From an uncultured Clostridia bacterium (lineage in GTDB: Bacteria > Bacillota > Clostridia > Christensenellales > Borkfalkiaceae), in contig CANQNO010000010.1 in NCBI GenBank assembly GCA_947625245.1, positions 1-52,527 on the forward strand: a stretch of DNA of 52,527 nt. The letters run 5' to 3'. This document shows, piece after piece, positions 24,983 through 31,151 of this stretch (its first letter is position 1; every line of letters starts with the position of its first letter). Position numbers and translations under genes: made by a program. The notes beneath the pieces are model-generated. The model had not been told where the DNA came from, did no database searches, and saw only the letters and a program-made list of their open reading frames with translations.

Positions 24983-25366
24983 AAGACAGTAAAACCTGTT
25001 TATCAACGCCTCTTCCGCCGCAAACCTTCCGCAAAATCTCGCCCTCCGCAAAAACTTTATAAGCGCCCTCTTTATGCACTTCACGGTTCCGGGCGGCAGC
25101 CCCATGATCCCCGTCCTAAGCCTTGCATAAAATTGCAGCGCGCCGGCGTCCGCGGCGGGCAGACTTTTAATCACCCCGTCCAGATACCCCCAAAAACCCG
25201 ACAGCGCGTCCTTCGCCTCAATAATTTTTAAAATCTTTCCGGCATAATACTCTCCCCCGCCCTCCGCTCCCGCGGAAAGACACGCATATCGCATTATAAG
25301 ATTGTTTAACGCCCTGTCCAACGCCTCCGCGTTGAAGTAAAAGCGCAAAACTCGTTTGCTTTTCAT
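24977..25366 (-). CDS. small basic helical protein, unknown
   Basis: 129 residues, mostly helical and basic. A RFYFNAEALDRALNNLIMRYAC start, a GFWGYLDGVIKSLP middle and a C-terminal KRALIKFLRRARF helix are visible. The alternation of helices with a basic end could be a DNA-binding (sigma-like or ArpU-like) fold, but no motif proves it. It is in the same orientation as the capsid operon and upstream of it, separated by an opposite-strand gene, so a regulatory link is possible but unproven. Confidence 0.6.
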   Translation of the reverse strand: MKSKRVLRFYFNAEALDRALNNLIMRYACLSAGAEGGGEYYAGKILKIIEAKDALSGFWGYLDGVIKSLPAADAGALQFYARLRTGIMGLPPGTVKCIKRALIKFLRRARFCGRFAAEEALINRFYCLL

Positions 25367-25515
25367 ACCCGTCTCACTTAAACGTTTGTTTATATTTTCG
25401 TTTAAATTATACCCGTCAAATATGACAAAATACGTACATATTAAAAATTTTTATGGTGTATTTTATTGTTTTGCATCAGTTTTTTGCGTAACATTACGGA
25501 TTTTTGAATTTACAG

Positions 25516-25545
25516 TTTACAAATAAACAAAAGGTGTGCTATAAT
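25516..25545 (+). promoter_or_regulatory. extended -10 promoter, leaderless layout
   Basis: TTTACA (25516-25521), 18-base spacer, TATAAT (25540-25545) preceded by TGC, an extended -10. ATG codons follow at 25550 and 25553, the second 7 bases after the box. Confidence 0.7.
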
Positions 25546-25549
25546 TAAA

Positions 25550-26926
25550 ATGATGAAAAAGTTTTGTGTTTTTGCTATTCTCTTATGTATGTCGGCGGCG
25601 GCGTTTTCGCCCGCTGCGGCTTTTGCCGCGGAAGTTACGGGCGGCTATCCCGACCTTTTGAGGGAAAAGCTTACCTTTGATAATTTAAAAGATTATGCCG
25701 TAAATTCGGACGGGAGCGTGCTGTTCGCCGACGGCAATAAGCTTATTTTGTGGACGCAGGACGAAAAGACCCTGCCTTTTAACGCCAAAGGCGAAGTAAC
25801 CGACGTGGATTGTTCGGACGGCAATTATTTTTACGCCACGGCGGAAGGGGCATACGTTCTCCCCTCCTCGCCCGAAAATCTTCCGGGCGAAAAGACAAAC
25901 CACGACTTTACCAAATCGATAAAAAGAGATTTCCCCGTGCGCGACGGGTTCAGGTACTATTTCGGCGGCAACGATAACGACGACACCTTCGACGGTTCAA
26001 ACGTATTCCATGTCGTAAAAACTTCCGACAGTACCGACCAATCTTTCCCCGATTACATAAAAGTAAAGCCTTACGGCGATAAAATTTACGCCGTAAAGGA
26101 CAATGTGCTATACGAGATTACCGACGGACAAGCCCAACCCGAAGAATATTATTATTCCAACTACAATCTTTTGACGCAGGTTCCCGTGCAGAACGCCGCC
26201 GAAACGCTAAGGCTGTTTTCGGAGAGTCCCCAAAAGGTGATAATACAGCAGGGCAGCCGCGTTACGGAGCTTAACCCCGATAAAATAGCGGACGGGGATT
26301 ATTTTTACGCGGGCGACGAGCTGAGCGCGCGCAATAAAACCCATGAGGACGTTTCGGGATCCGCACTGTTGCTTGCAGAAACGGACGGAACGAAGGTCGT
26401 TTCGCAGGGTTCTAAAATTTATATGCTCGGGAAAGACGACGCCGTAGCAAGCGGCGGGCTGAACGTTCAGCAAATGAACGCCACGGCAAACCCCAACTGC
26501 AATGAATATGCGTACGCCCTCCCCTTTGTTTCGCGCTCCACCTCTGTGTTCGGGATAACCCCGCAGGACAGCCTTACGGTAGTCGGCGCGGTTTTAAAGG
26601 AAAACGATTCCTGCCTCGCCCATGATTTTTACATAGTGGAAAAAGACGGGGTGCGCGGATATGTGCCCAAAGAATTTTTAAACGATTTGGCTTATCCAAA
26701 CTTCAACGAGGGCAGCGCGGGGTTGACCGCCGACCCCTCGCCCGAAAACGGCAACAACGTTAGAACGGTCGTGCTGGTTCTGCTTGTAATTTTGTTGCTG
26801 CTGGTTGCGGCGGGGTATCTCACCTATCTTTTCACAAGCGGGAAAAAGTCGGCAAAAGCGCGCAAATCCGGCACTGCGGACGGAGATTACGGCGATGGAA
26901 AAATCAATACGGACGACATGCTTTAA
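25550..26926 (+). CDS. secreted membrane-anchored beta-rich protein, unknown
   Basis: 458 residues. A signal peptide (about 1-27, ending AFAAE) is followed by a long extracellular part with repeated short strands (VLFADGNKLILWT; GDKIYAVKDNVLYEI; GSKIYMLGKDD), which reads like a beta-propeller. A small SH3-like module with KDGVRGYVPKEFL precedes a membrane helix (about 407-430) and a charged tail ending KINTDDML. Not assigned to a named family. The promoter predicts transcription from the start codon; the second ATG (25553) fits a leaderless start best. No Shine-Dalgarno. It is followed by a hairpin terminator and then the tRNA operon. Confidence 0.8.
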   Translation: MMKKFCVFAILLCMSAAAFSPAAAFAAEVTGGYPDLLREKLTFDNLKDYAVNSDGSVLFADGNKLILWTQDEKTLPFNAKGEVTDVDCSDGNYFYATAEGAYVLPSSPENLPGEKTNHDFTKSIKRDFPVRDGFRYYFGGNDNDDTFDGSNVFHVVKTSDSTDQSFPDYIKVKPYGDKIYAVKDNVLYEITDGQAQPEEYYYSNYNLLTQVPVQNAAETLRLFSESPQKVIIQQGSRVTELNPDKIADGDYFYAGDELSARNKTHEDVSGSALLLAETDGTKVVSQGSKIYMLGKDDAVASGGLNVQQMNATANPNCNEYAYALPFVSRSTSVFGITPQDSLTVVGAVLKENDSCLAHDFYIVEKDGVRGYVPKEFLNDLAYPNFNEGSAGLTADPSPENGNNVRTVVLVLLVILLLLVAAGYLTYLFTSGKKSAKARKSGTADGDYGDGKINTDDML

Positions 26927-26962
26927 TTAAAAGCTTATTAATACAAACAGTCACAAAACGGC

Positions 26963-26995
26963 AAAACGCCGCGCGGTATGCGCGGCGTTTTACTT
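26963..26995 (+). terminator. hairpin terminator
   Basis: 12-bp stem (26963-26974 with 26980-26991) and a GGTAT loop; the T run is only four bases, so it is of moderate quality. Confidence 0.6.
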
Positions 26996-27051
26996 AATAA
27001 TAAAAGGCATACATTATTTCAAAATATTGCCGAAAACTATTTTAAAATAAG

Positions 27052-27080
27052 TTGACAGTGCTTTTTTGATTTGCTATAAT
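27052..27080 (+). promoter_or_regulatory. consensus promoter of the tRNA operon
   Basis: TTGACA (27052-27057), 17-base spacer, TATAAT (27075-27080) preceded by TGC. A fully consensus promoter, 50 bases before the first tRNA. Confidence 0.9.
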
Positions 27081-27133
27081 CTTTTAGCATTGAGTTGTGC
27101 AAAACCGCTCGTGTGTTTGAGTACAAACGAAAT

Positions 27134-27207
27134 GCGGGTGTAGTTCAATGGTAGAACACTAGCCTTCCAAGCTGGTTGCGTGGGTCCGATTCCCATCACC
27201 CGCTCCA
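27134..27207 (+). tRNA. tRNA-Gly (TCC)
   Basis: 74 bases with CCA encoded. Acceptor GCGGGTG pairs with CACCCGC, anticodon stem CTAGC/GCTGG, anticodon TCC at 27166-27168. Confidence 0.95.
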
Positions 27208-27244
27208 ACCTTAAAGGCTGAATTCTCGAACGATAAAGTAATAT

Positions 27245-27321
27245 GCGCCTGTAGCTCAGCAGGATAGAGCAACGGCCTTCTAAGCCGTGTGTCGGGGGTT
27301 CGAGTCTCTCCAGGCGCGCCA
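27245..27321 (+). tRNA. tRNA-Arg (TCT)
   Basis: 77 bases with CCA encoded. Acceptor GCGCCTG/CAGGCGC, anticodon loop CTTCTAA gives TCT. Confidence 0.95.
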
Positions 27322-27328
27322 GAAGTAC

Positions 27329-27405
27329 GGCGGGCGTAGCTCAATCGGTAGAGCGCCAGATTGTGGCTCTGGAGGCAGCAAGTTCGAAACTTGTCGCCCG
27401 CCCCA
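27329..27405 (+). tRNA. tRNA-His (GTG)
   Basis: Acceptor GCGGGCG/CGCCCGC with an extra G (27329) facing the C discriminator, the identity element of histidine tRNA. Anticodon GTG; CCA encoded. Confidence 0.95.
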
Positions 27406-27434
27406 CTTTTACTCCGCCATCATGGCGGAATCGA

Positions 27435-27509
27435 TGGGGTATCGCCAAGCGGTAAGGCACGGGATTTTGATTCCCGCATTCGTTGGTTCGAATCCAGCTA
27501 CCCCAGCCA
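27435..27509 (+). tRNA. tRNA-Gln (TTG)
   Basis: 75 bases with CCA encoded. TGGGGTA/TACCCCA acceptor and GCCAAGCGGTAAGGC D arm typical of glutamine tRNA; anticodon TTG. Confidence 0.95.
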
Positions 27510-27515
27510 TTATAA

Positions 27516-27591
27516 GGCCCATTAGCTCAGTTGGCAGAGCACTTGACTTTTAATCAAGGTGTCCCGGGTTCGAGTCTCGGATGGACCACCA
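27516..27591 (+). tRNA. tRNA-Lys (TTT), acceptor mismatch
   Basis: 76 bases with CCA encoded and anticodon TTT. The acceptor arms GGCCCAT and ATGGACC leave a C-A mismatch at the third pair (C27518 against A27585), where T would be expected. The rest of the cloverleaf is regular. Confidence 0.92.
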
Positions 27592-27597
27592 CAATAT

Positions 27598-27673
27598 GCA
27601 CCTTTAGCTCAGTTGGTAGAGCAAATGACTCTTAATCATTGGGCCCAGGGTTCGAGTCCCTGAAGGTGCACCA
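27598..27673 (+). tRNA. tRNA-Lys (CTT)
   Basis: 76 bases with CCA encoded. GCACCTT/AAGGTGC acceptor, anticodon loop CTCTTAA gives CTT. Last gene of the cluster. Confidence 0.95.
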
Positions 27674-27682
27674 AAAGAGTAT

Positions 27683-27735
27683 AATCCGAATTGTTTACTT
27701 GTTACGAGTGAGTGGTTCGGATTTACTTTTTATTT
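27683..27735 (+). terminator. terminator of the tRNA operon
   Basis: AATCCGAA (27683-27690) pairs with TTCGGATT (27716-27723), followed by TACTTTTTATTTT. Confidence 0.75.
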
Positions 27736-27782
27736 TGAGTAATTGTGACGCTATAATTATTAAATAAAGGAGCAGAAATACA

Positions 27783-28586
27783 ATGGCAAATGAAATGTAT
27801 GTGAAAGACACGAAAATCAATGTTATCCAAATCGGCGAGCAGGATTATATCTGTATTACCGATATGCTTAAAGCAAAAGACGGCGATTTTTTTATCACCG
27901 ATTGGCTTCGCAACAGAAACACGCTCGAATATCTCGGTATATGGGAATCTATCTACAACCCGAATTTTAATTATGGCGAATTCGCCGCAATTAAAAGTAA
28001 AGCAGGACTCAACAGTTTTAAAATCAGCGTCAAAGAATTTGTAGCAAGAACAAATGCAATAGGAATTCAAGCGAAAGCGGGACGTTACGGCGGTACATAC
28101 GCTCATAAGGATATTGCCTTTGAGTTCGGGATGTGGATAAGCCCCGAATTCAAGATTTATCTCGTCAAAGAATTTCAACGTCTTAAAGACGAAGAGCAGA
28201 AACAACTCGGTTGGTCGGCAAAGCGGGAACTCGCAAGAATAAACTATCGTATTCACACGGACGCAATCAAGGAGAACCTCATCCCTCCCGAACTTACTCC
28301 GTCGCAAATCAGCGTTGTCTATGCCAGCGAGGCGGATGTTTTAAATGTCGCGCTGTTTGGCATGACTGCCGCACAATGGAGAGCAGACAATCACGATAAA
28401 AGTGGAAATATCCGCGATTACGCAACCATCAACGAACTGATATGTTTGTCGAATATGGAAAATATCAACGCTGTTTTGATAGCCGACGGCATCCCGCAAT
28501 CCGAAAGGTTGAAAAAGTTGAACCAAATAGCCATATCGCAAATGAAAGTTCTTAATGAAAACGACAACAGGAAATTTTTGAAATGA
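27783..28586 (+). CDS. KilA-N domain protein
   Basis: 267 residues. The KilA-N DNA-binding domain fills about residues 1-130 and is recognisable from GRYGGTYAHKDIAFEFGMWI followed by SPEFKIYLVKEFQRLK. The C-terminal half is helical, of the type seen in phage antirepressors and defence-island proteins. AAAGGAG precedes the ATG. AT-richer codon use than neighbours, location directly behind a tRNA operon and the recombinase stub after it all indicate a mobile-element origin. It could still be expressed; no toxin or nuclease motif is visible. Confidence 0.9.
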   Translation: MANEMYVKDTKINVIQIGEQDYICITDMLKAKDGDFFITDWLRNRNTLEYLGIWESIYNPNFNYGEFAAIKSKAGLNSFKISVKEFVARTNAIGIQAKAGRYGGTYAHKDIAFEFGMWISPEFKIYLVKEFQRLKDEEQKQLGWSAKRELARINYRIHTDAIKENLIPPELTPSQISVVYASEADVLNVALFGMTAAQWRADNHDKSGNIRDYATINELICLSNMENINAVLIADGIPQSERLKKLNQIAISQMKVLNENDNRKFLK

Positions 28587-28590
28587 AAAC

Positions 28591-28656
28591 GTGATTTATG
28601 CCCGCTATTCGAGCGACAACCAAACGGAAGTACAGTTCCAAATCGCCGCCCGCCGA
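28591..28656 (+). pseudogene. N-terminal stub of a serine recombinase
   Basis: The frame from GTG 28591 reads VIYARYSSDNQTE and then QFQIAARR, the start of a resolvase/serine integrase including the catalytic-serine motif YARYSS. Homology ends after about 20 codons, where a GC-rich hairpin begins. This is the broken remnant of a recombinase that once followed the KilA-N gene. Confidence 0.7.
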
Positions 28657-28685
28657 CCGCAATCGGCGGGCGGCTCTTCTTGTCC
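28645..28685 (+). terminator. terminator after the KilA-N gene
   Basis: Perfect 12-bp stem (28645-28656 with 28663-28674), CCGCAA loop, then TCTTCTTGT. Confidence 0.7.
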
Positions 28686-28730
28686 CCACGCCCGCGGGAT
28701 ACGGGATTGCAACGTTTTTTGTTTATTGTC

Positions 28731-28759
28731 TTGACATAAAAGATAAATTATGTTATATT
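28731..28759 (+). promoter_or_regulatory. promoter of structured RNA 1
   Basis: TTGACA (28731-28736), 17-base spacer, TATATT (28754-28759) preceded by TGT, an extended -10. The predicted start near 28766 coincides with the first base of the closing stem. Confidence 0.8.
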
Positions 28760-28765
28760 ACCAAT

Positions 28766-28977
28766 TGCCAAACAAGTTATTTTAAAAGGAGCAGTACAGT
28801 TTTTTTATGCACTAATTGACGGGGAAGGTATATCTTTCCCTAAAATTACCGATATAGAATTTGGCAAAATTGCAAATTCCACAATATCGGTAATTAACTG
28901 TACCGCATATAAACTTGTTTGGCGACAATCGGGGTTTGCGTTTTGTAGTGCGCCGACTTCGGTTGGCGCATTTTTTA
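28766..28977 (+). ncRNA. structured small RNA 1, class unknown
   Basis: About 212 bases with no open frame beyond a three-codon one. Stems: closing stem 28767-28780 with 28909-28923 (one bulge); inner stem 28791-28801 with 28896-28906 (10 of 11 pairs); hairpin 28822-28828/28834-28840; and a long hairpin of perfect 12-bp 28844-28855/28884-28895, capped by 28857-28863/28873-28879. The stems nest without conflict into a branched fold. It has its own promoter and ends in a C(TTCG)G terminator with six T. I do not recognise an Rfam class. A transposon-derived palindrome (MITE) is the main alternative, but the promoter and terminator lie outside the repeats. Confidence 0.75.
28949..28976 (+). terminator. 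terminator of structured RNA 1
   Basis: 9-bp stem with one G-T pair (28949-28957 with 28962-28970) closed by a TTCG tetraloop on a C-G pair, then TTTTTT. Confidence 0.9.
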
Positions 28978-29074
28978 TTAAAAAAGTTCAATTATAAAAT
29001 CGCCCTGTCATATTACTGAATACAGGGAATTGCCGATATTAAAATGCAGGAATTTTTTATTATGCCTTTAATTA
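28978..29074 (+). other. spacer between the two RNA genes
   Basis: AT-rich, with a small hairpin (CCCTGT near 29008 with ACAGGG near 29026). No gene seen. Confidence 0.4.
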
Positions 29075-29103
29075 TTGATATTTTTATATAAACGTGATAT
29101 AAT
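29075..29103 (+). promoter_or_regulatory. promoter of structured RNA 2
   Basis: TTGATA (29075-29080), 17-base spacer, TATAAT (29098-29103). The predicted start is G29110, the first paired base of the RNA. Confidence 0.8.
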
Positions 29104-29109
29104 TTTAAT

Positions 29110-29309
29110 GCTACGTCTTAATAATTTTTTTCCGGTTTCCCCCTGTCCGGGGAGATTATGCATTTTTTATGCAAAAAAACAGAACAATAAGGGTAGTAAT
29201 ATCTGTTCCAATCTGTTTTTTATAAAAAATGGGGAAAAAAATTAAGGCGTAGCAACCATGGAACGGTATTCTACGGGCGCCGTTCCTTAAGGAGCGGCGC
29301 TTCTTTTTA
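29110..29309 (+). ncRNA. structured RNA 2 (6S-like RNA or attenuator leader)
   Basis: 200 bases. The first 13 bases (29110-29122) pair with 29241-29253 and the stem continues as a T7/A7 helix plus two C-G pairs, about 21 bp with a 2-base bulge. Inside are CCCC/GGGG (29139-29152), TGCAT/ATGCA (29159-29173) and a perfect 10-bp hairpin (29174-29183 with 29212-29221). A terminator hairpin ends the transcript. Length, a long closing stem starting at +1 and position next to tcdA recall 6S RNA, which in Bacillus subtilis lies near the tcdA homologue yrvM. Against this, the bubble is very asymmetric, and a competing hairpin before the terminator suggests attenuation of the 29355 gene. Confidence 0.7.
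29277..29309 (+). terminator. terminator of structured RNA 2, with a competing hairpin
   Basis: 12-bp stem with one G-T pair (29277-29288 with 29289-29300), then TTCTTTTT. GGAACGG (29260-29266) can instead pair with CCGTTCC (29280-29286), which would break the terminator stem. Confidence 0.75.
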
Positions 29310-29354
29310 TGCCTCGGGTTACGGGGCGGATAAAAATAACGGGAGTTATGTACT

Positions 29355-29567
29355 ATGAAAAATAAAATAAAAAATTTTTTTAAGACTGTTTGGGATTATA
29401 TCCGCTTGCCTTTCCTTGTGCTGTCTTCAAGGAAAACCGAAAAAAAGCTTAAACGGGCGGCTGCCGAGGACAAGGCGGAAATTTTTACCGAAAAGGACGT
29501 GGAATTTTTAAAGAGCGTAGGCGTGGAAACCGACTTGGAAACTCTGCAAAACAATTGCAAAAAATAA
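29355..29567 (+). CDS. small basic/acidic protein with one hydrophobic patch, unknown
   Basis: 70 residues. A lysine-rich start with a WDYIRLPFLVLSS segment could be an amphipathic membrane-associated helix; a highly charged helix (TEKKLKRAAAEDKAEIF) and a FLKSVGVETDLETL end follow. Not recognised. GGGAG is well placed before the ATG. It lies 45 bases after the terminator of structured RNA 2, so it may be expressed only on readthrough. A strong bidirectional terminator follows. Confidence 0.7.
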   Translation: MKNKIKNFFKTVWDYIRLPFLVLSSRKTEKKLKRAAAEDKAEIFTEKDVEFLKSVGVETDLETLQNNCKK

Positions 29568-29615
29568 AAATTGCGCGGTGACGGGCAAAAGCCCGTCGCC
29601 GCGCAATTTGTTTTA
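29568..29615. terminator. bidirectional terminator
   Basis: 19-bp stem with one G-T pair (29568-29586 with 29591-29609) and an AAAA loop, between the small gene and the converging tcdA. Confidence 0.9.
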
Positions 29616-29637
29616 ATAAACGCCTCTTCCCCTAAAA

Positions 29638-30351
29638 TCAAAAGGAAGTTAAATCCTTGACGACCTCGGCGGCGATAATCAGCCCCGCGACCGGCGGCAC
29701 AAACGCCACGCTGCCGGGAACCCTGCGGGATTGCGTTTCGCCCGTTTCCCCCTCCGCTTCCGTTTTAAGCGGTTCTTCCCGCGAGTAAACCACTTTAAGG
29801 CTGTCTACGCCCGCCTTTTTAAGTTCCCTGCGCATGACTTTTGCAAGCGGGCAAACCGAAGTTTTATAAATATCTTCCACCCCGAAAGCCGTAGGGTTAA
29901 GCTTGTTTCCCGCCCCCATCGAGCTTATCACCCTTACCTTTGCCGCCTTTGCCGCGCGCACAATGGCTATTTTGCCCGCAACCGTGTCGATTGCGTCTAT
30001 CACGTAGTCATAGAGCGAAAAATCAAACTCCCCCGCCGTTTGAGGAAGAAAAAAGGTATTATGCGTAACCACCTTGCAGCAGGGATTTATTTCGGCTACC
30101 CTTTCGCGGGCAACGTCCACCTTTAATTTCCCCACCGTTTTGTGGGTTGCCAAAATCTGGCGGTTGATATTGGAAAGGCTGATTTTATCGTTGTCGACGA
30201 GGTCGAGAGCGCCCACTCCCGTTCTTGCGAGGGCTTCAACGGCATATCCGCCAACGCCGCCCAACCCGAACACCGCCACGCGCGATGAGGAGAGCTTTTG
30301 CATTGCCTCTTCCCCCAACAACATAATGGTTCGCGAAAATTGTTCGATCAT
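29638..30351 (-). CDS. tcdA: tRNA threonylcarbamoyladenosine dehydratase (TcdA)
   Basis: 237 residues. This E1-like enzyme uses ATP to cyclise t6A37 to ct6A37 in ANN-decoding tRNAs. The nucleotide-binding glycine motif VAVFGLGGVGGYAVEALART is near residues 25-44, then DNDKISLSNINRQILA, the adenylation site typical of ThiF/MoeB relatives, and VIDAIDTVAGK. The C-terminal SRRVPGSVAFVPPVAGLIIA closes the family pattern. Promoter TTGACA-16-TATAGA ends 8 bases before the ATG and there is no Shine-Dalgarno, so it is probably leaderless. Divergent from the YjbR-family gene. Confidence 0.93.
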   Translation of the reverse strand: MIEQFSRTIMLLGEEAMQKLSSSRVAVFGLGGVGGYAVEALARTGVGALDLVDNDKISLSNINRQILATHKTVGKLKVDVARERVAEINPCCKVVTHNTFFLPQTAGEFDFSLYDYVIDAIDTVAGKIAIVRAAKAAKVRVISSMGAGNKLNPTAFGVEDIYKTSVCPLAKVMRRELKKAGVDSLKVVYSREEPLKTEAEGETGETQSRRVPGSVAFVPPVAGLIIAAEVVKDLTSF

Positions 30352-30359
30352 GCTTTAAT

Positions 30360-30387
30360 TCTATACCAAAACGCCGCGGTCTGTCAA
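30360..30387 (-). promoter_or_regulatory. promoter of tcdA, leaderless layout
   Basis: Minus-strand TTGACA (30387-30382), 16-base spacer, TATAGA (30365-30360), then 8 bases to the ATG. Confidence 0.65.
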
Positions 30388-30441
30388 TATTTTTAAAGTT
30401 TTTGCCCGCAACCGCAAAATAATACATAATTTGAAACCCGC

Positions 30442-30470
30442 TTGACCGCGGGCGCGGAGCGGGCTATAAT
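30442..30470 (+). promoter_or_regulatory. promoter of the YjbR-family gene, leaderless layout
   Basis: TTGACC (30442-30447), 17-base spacer, TATAAT (30465-30470), then 6 bases to the ATG at 30477. Confidence 0.75.
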
Positions 30471-30476
30471 AAATTT

Positions 30477-31136
30477 ATGGATTTATTCTACGGCAAAACA
30501 GCCGATTACGGAAAGCTTATCAACTTCGGGTTCACGGATAAAGGCGGCAAACTTTTTTACCGCGCCCCGATTATGGACGGGCAATTTGAGCTGAGAGTGG
30601 AAATTGTTAAGGACGGCGGCATAAAAACCGAAGTTATTGACACGGCGACGGGCGAGCCCTATACCCTGCACCTTGTGGAGAGCGCGGGCGGCGCGTTTGT
30701 GGGCGCGGTGCGCGGGGAATACAGGCAAAAGCTTGAAGAAATTGCGCAAAAGTGTTACCGCAACGACGTATTCAAATCCCAAAACGCCCGCGGGCTTATT
30801 GCATACGCCGCCGAAAAATACGGCGGGGAGCTTGAATTTCTTTGGAGCGACCTGCCCGACGCAGCAATTTTAAGGCGTTCGGACAGCAAAAAATGGTACG
30901 CCGCTTTTATGGTTGTGGAAAGGCGCAGGTTGGGCGTGGGCAAAGACGGCAAAGCCGAAATAGCCGACCTTCACGCCGAACCCCCGGACATAGAAAAGCT
31001 TGTCGACGGCAAACGCTTTTTACCGGGCTATCACATGAACAAAAAGCACTGGATAACCGTGCTGTTAGACGGCGACGACGCCTTAAACGAGCTGTGCGCT
31101 ATGCTTGATAAAAGCTATGCCCTTGCCAAAAAATAA
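30477..31136 (+). CDS. MmcQ/YjbR-family protein
   Basis: 219 residues. The C-terminal ~110 residues are the MmcQ/YjbR fold (CyaY-like), recognisable from KWYAAFMVVERRRLG and the closing PGYHMNKKHWITVLLDG plus LDKSYALA. An N-terminal ~90-residue beta-rich extension is also typical of the two-part Firmicutes version. The family binds DNA in vitro in some members, but the cellular role is not settled. No Shine-Dalgarno; probably leaderless. It converges on ligD with a 15-base gap. Confidence 0.88.
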   Translation: MDLFYGKTADYGKLINFGFTDKGGKLFYRAPIMDGQFELRVEIVKDGGIKTEVIDTATGEPYTLHLVESAGGAFVGAVRGEYRQKLEEIAQKCYRNDVFKSQNARGLIAYAAEKYGGELEFLWSDLPDAAILRRSDSKKWYAAFMVVERRRLGVGKDGKAEIADLHAEPPDIEKLVDGKRFLPGYHMNKKHWITVLLDGDDALNELCAMLDKSYALAKK

Positions 31137-31151
31137 TGCCTGTACCGCGTT

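Noticed and set aside
27159-27553. Open frames across the tRNA genes on both strands
   Set aside because: They are translations of tRNA genes, with no ribosome sites.
28767-28923. Retron msr-msd RNA
   Set aside because: The ends are complementary as in retrons, but no reverse transcriptase gene is near.
28731-29309. One large ornate RNA (ROOL or GOLLD type) across the whole stretch
   Set aside because: Two consensus promoters and two T-tailed terminators divide it into two separate units of about 200 bases each.
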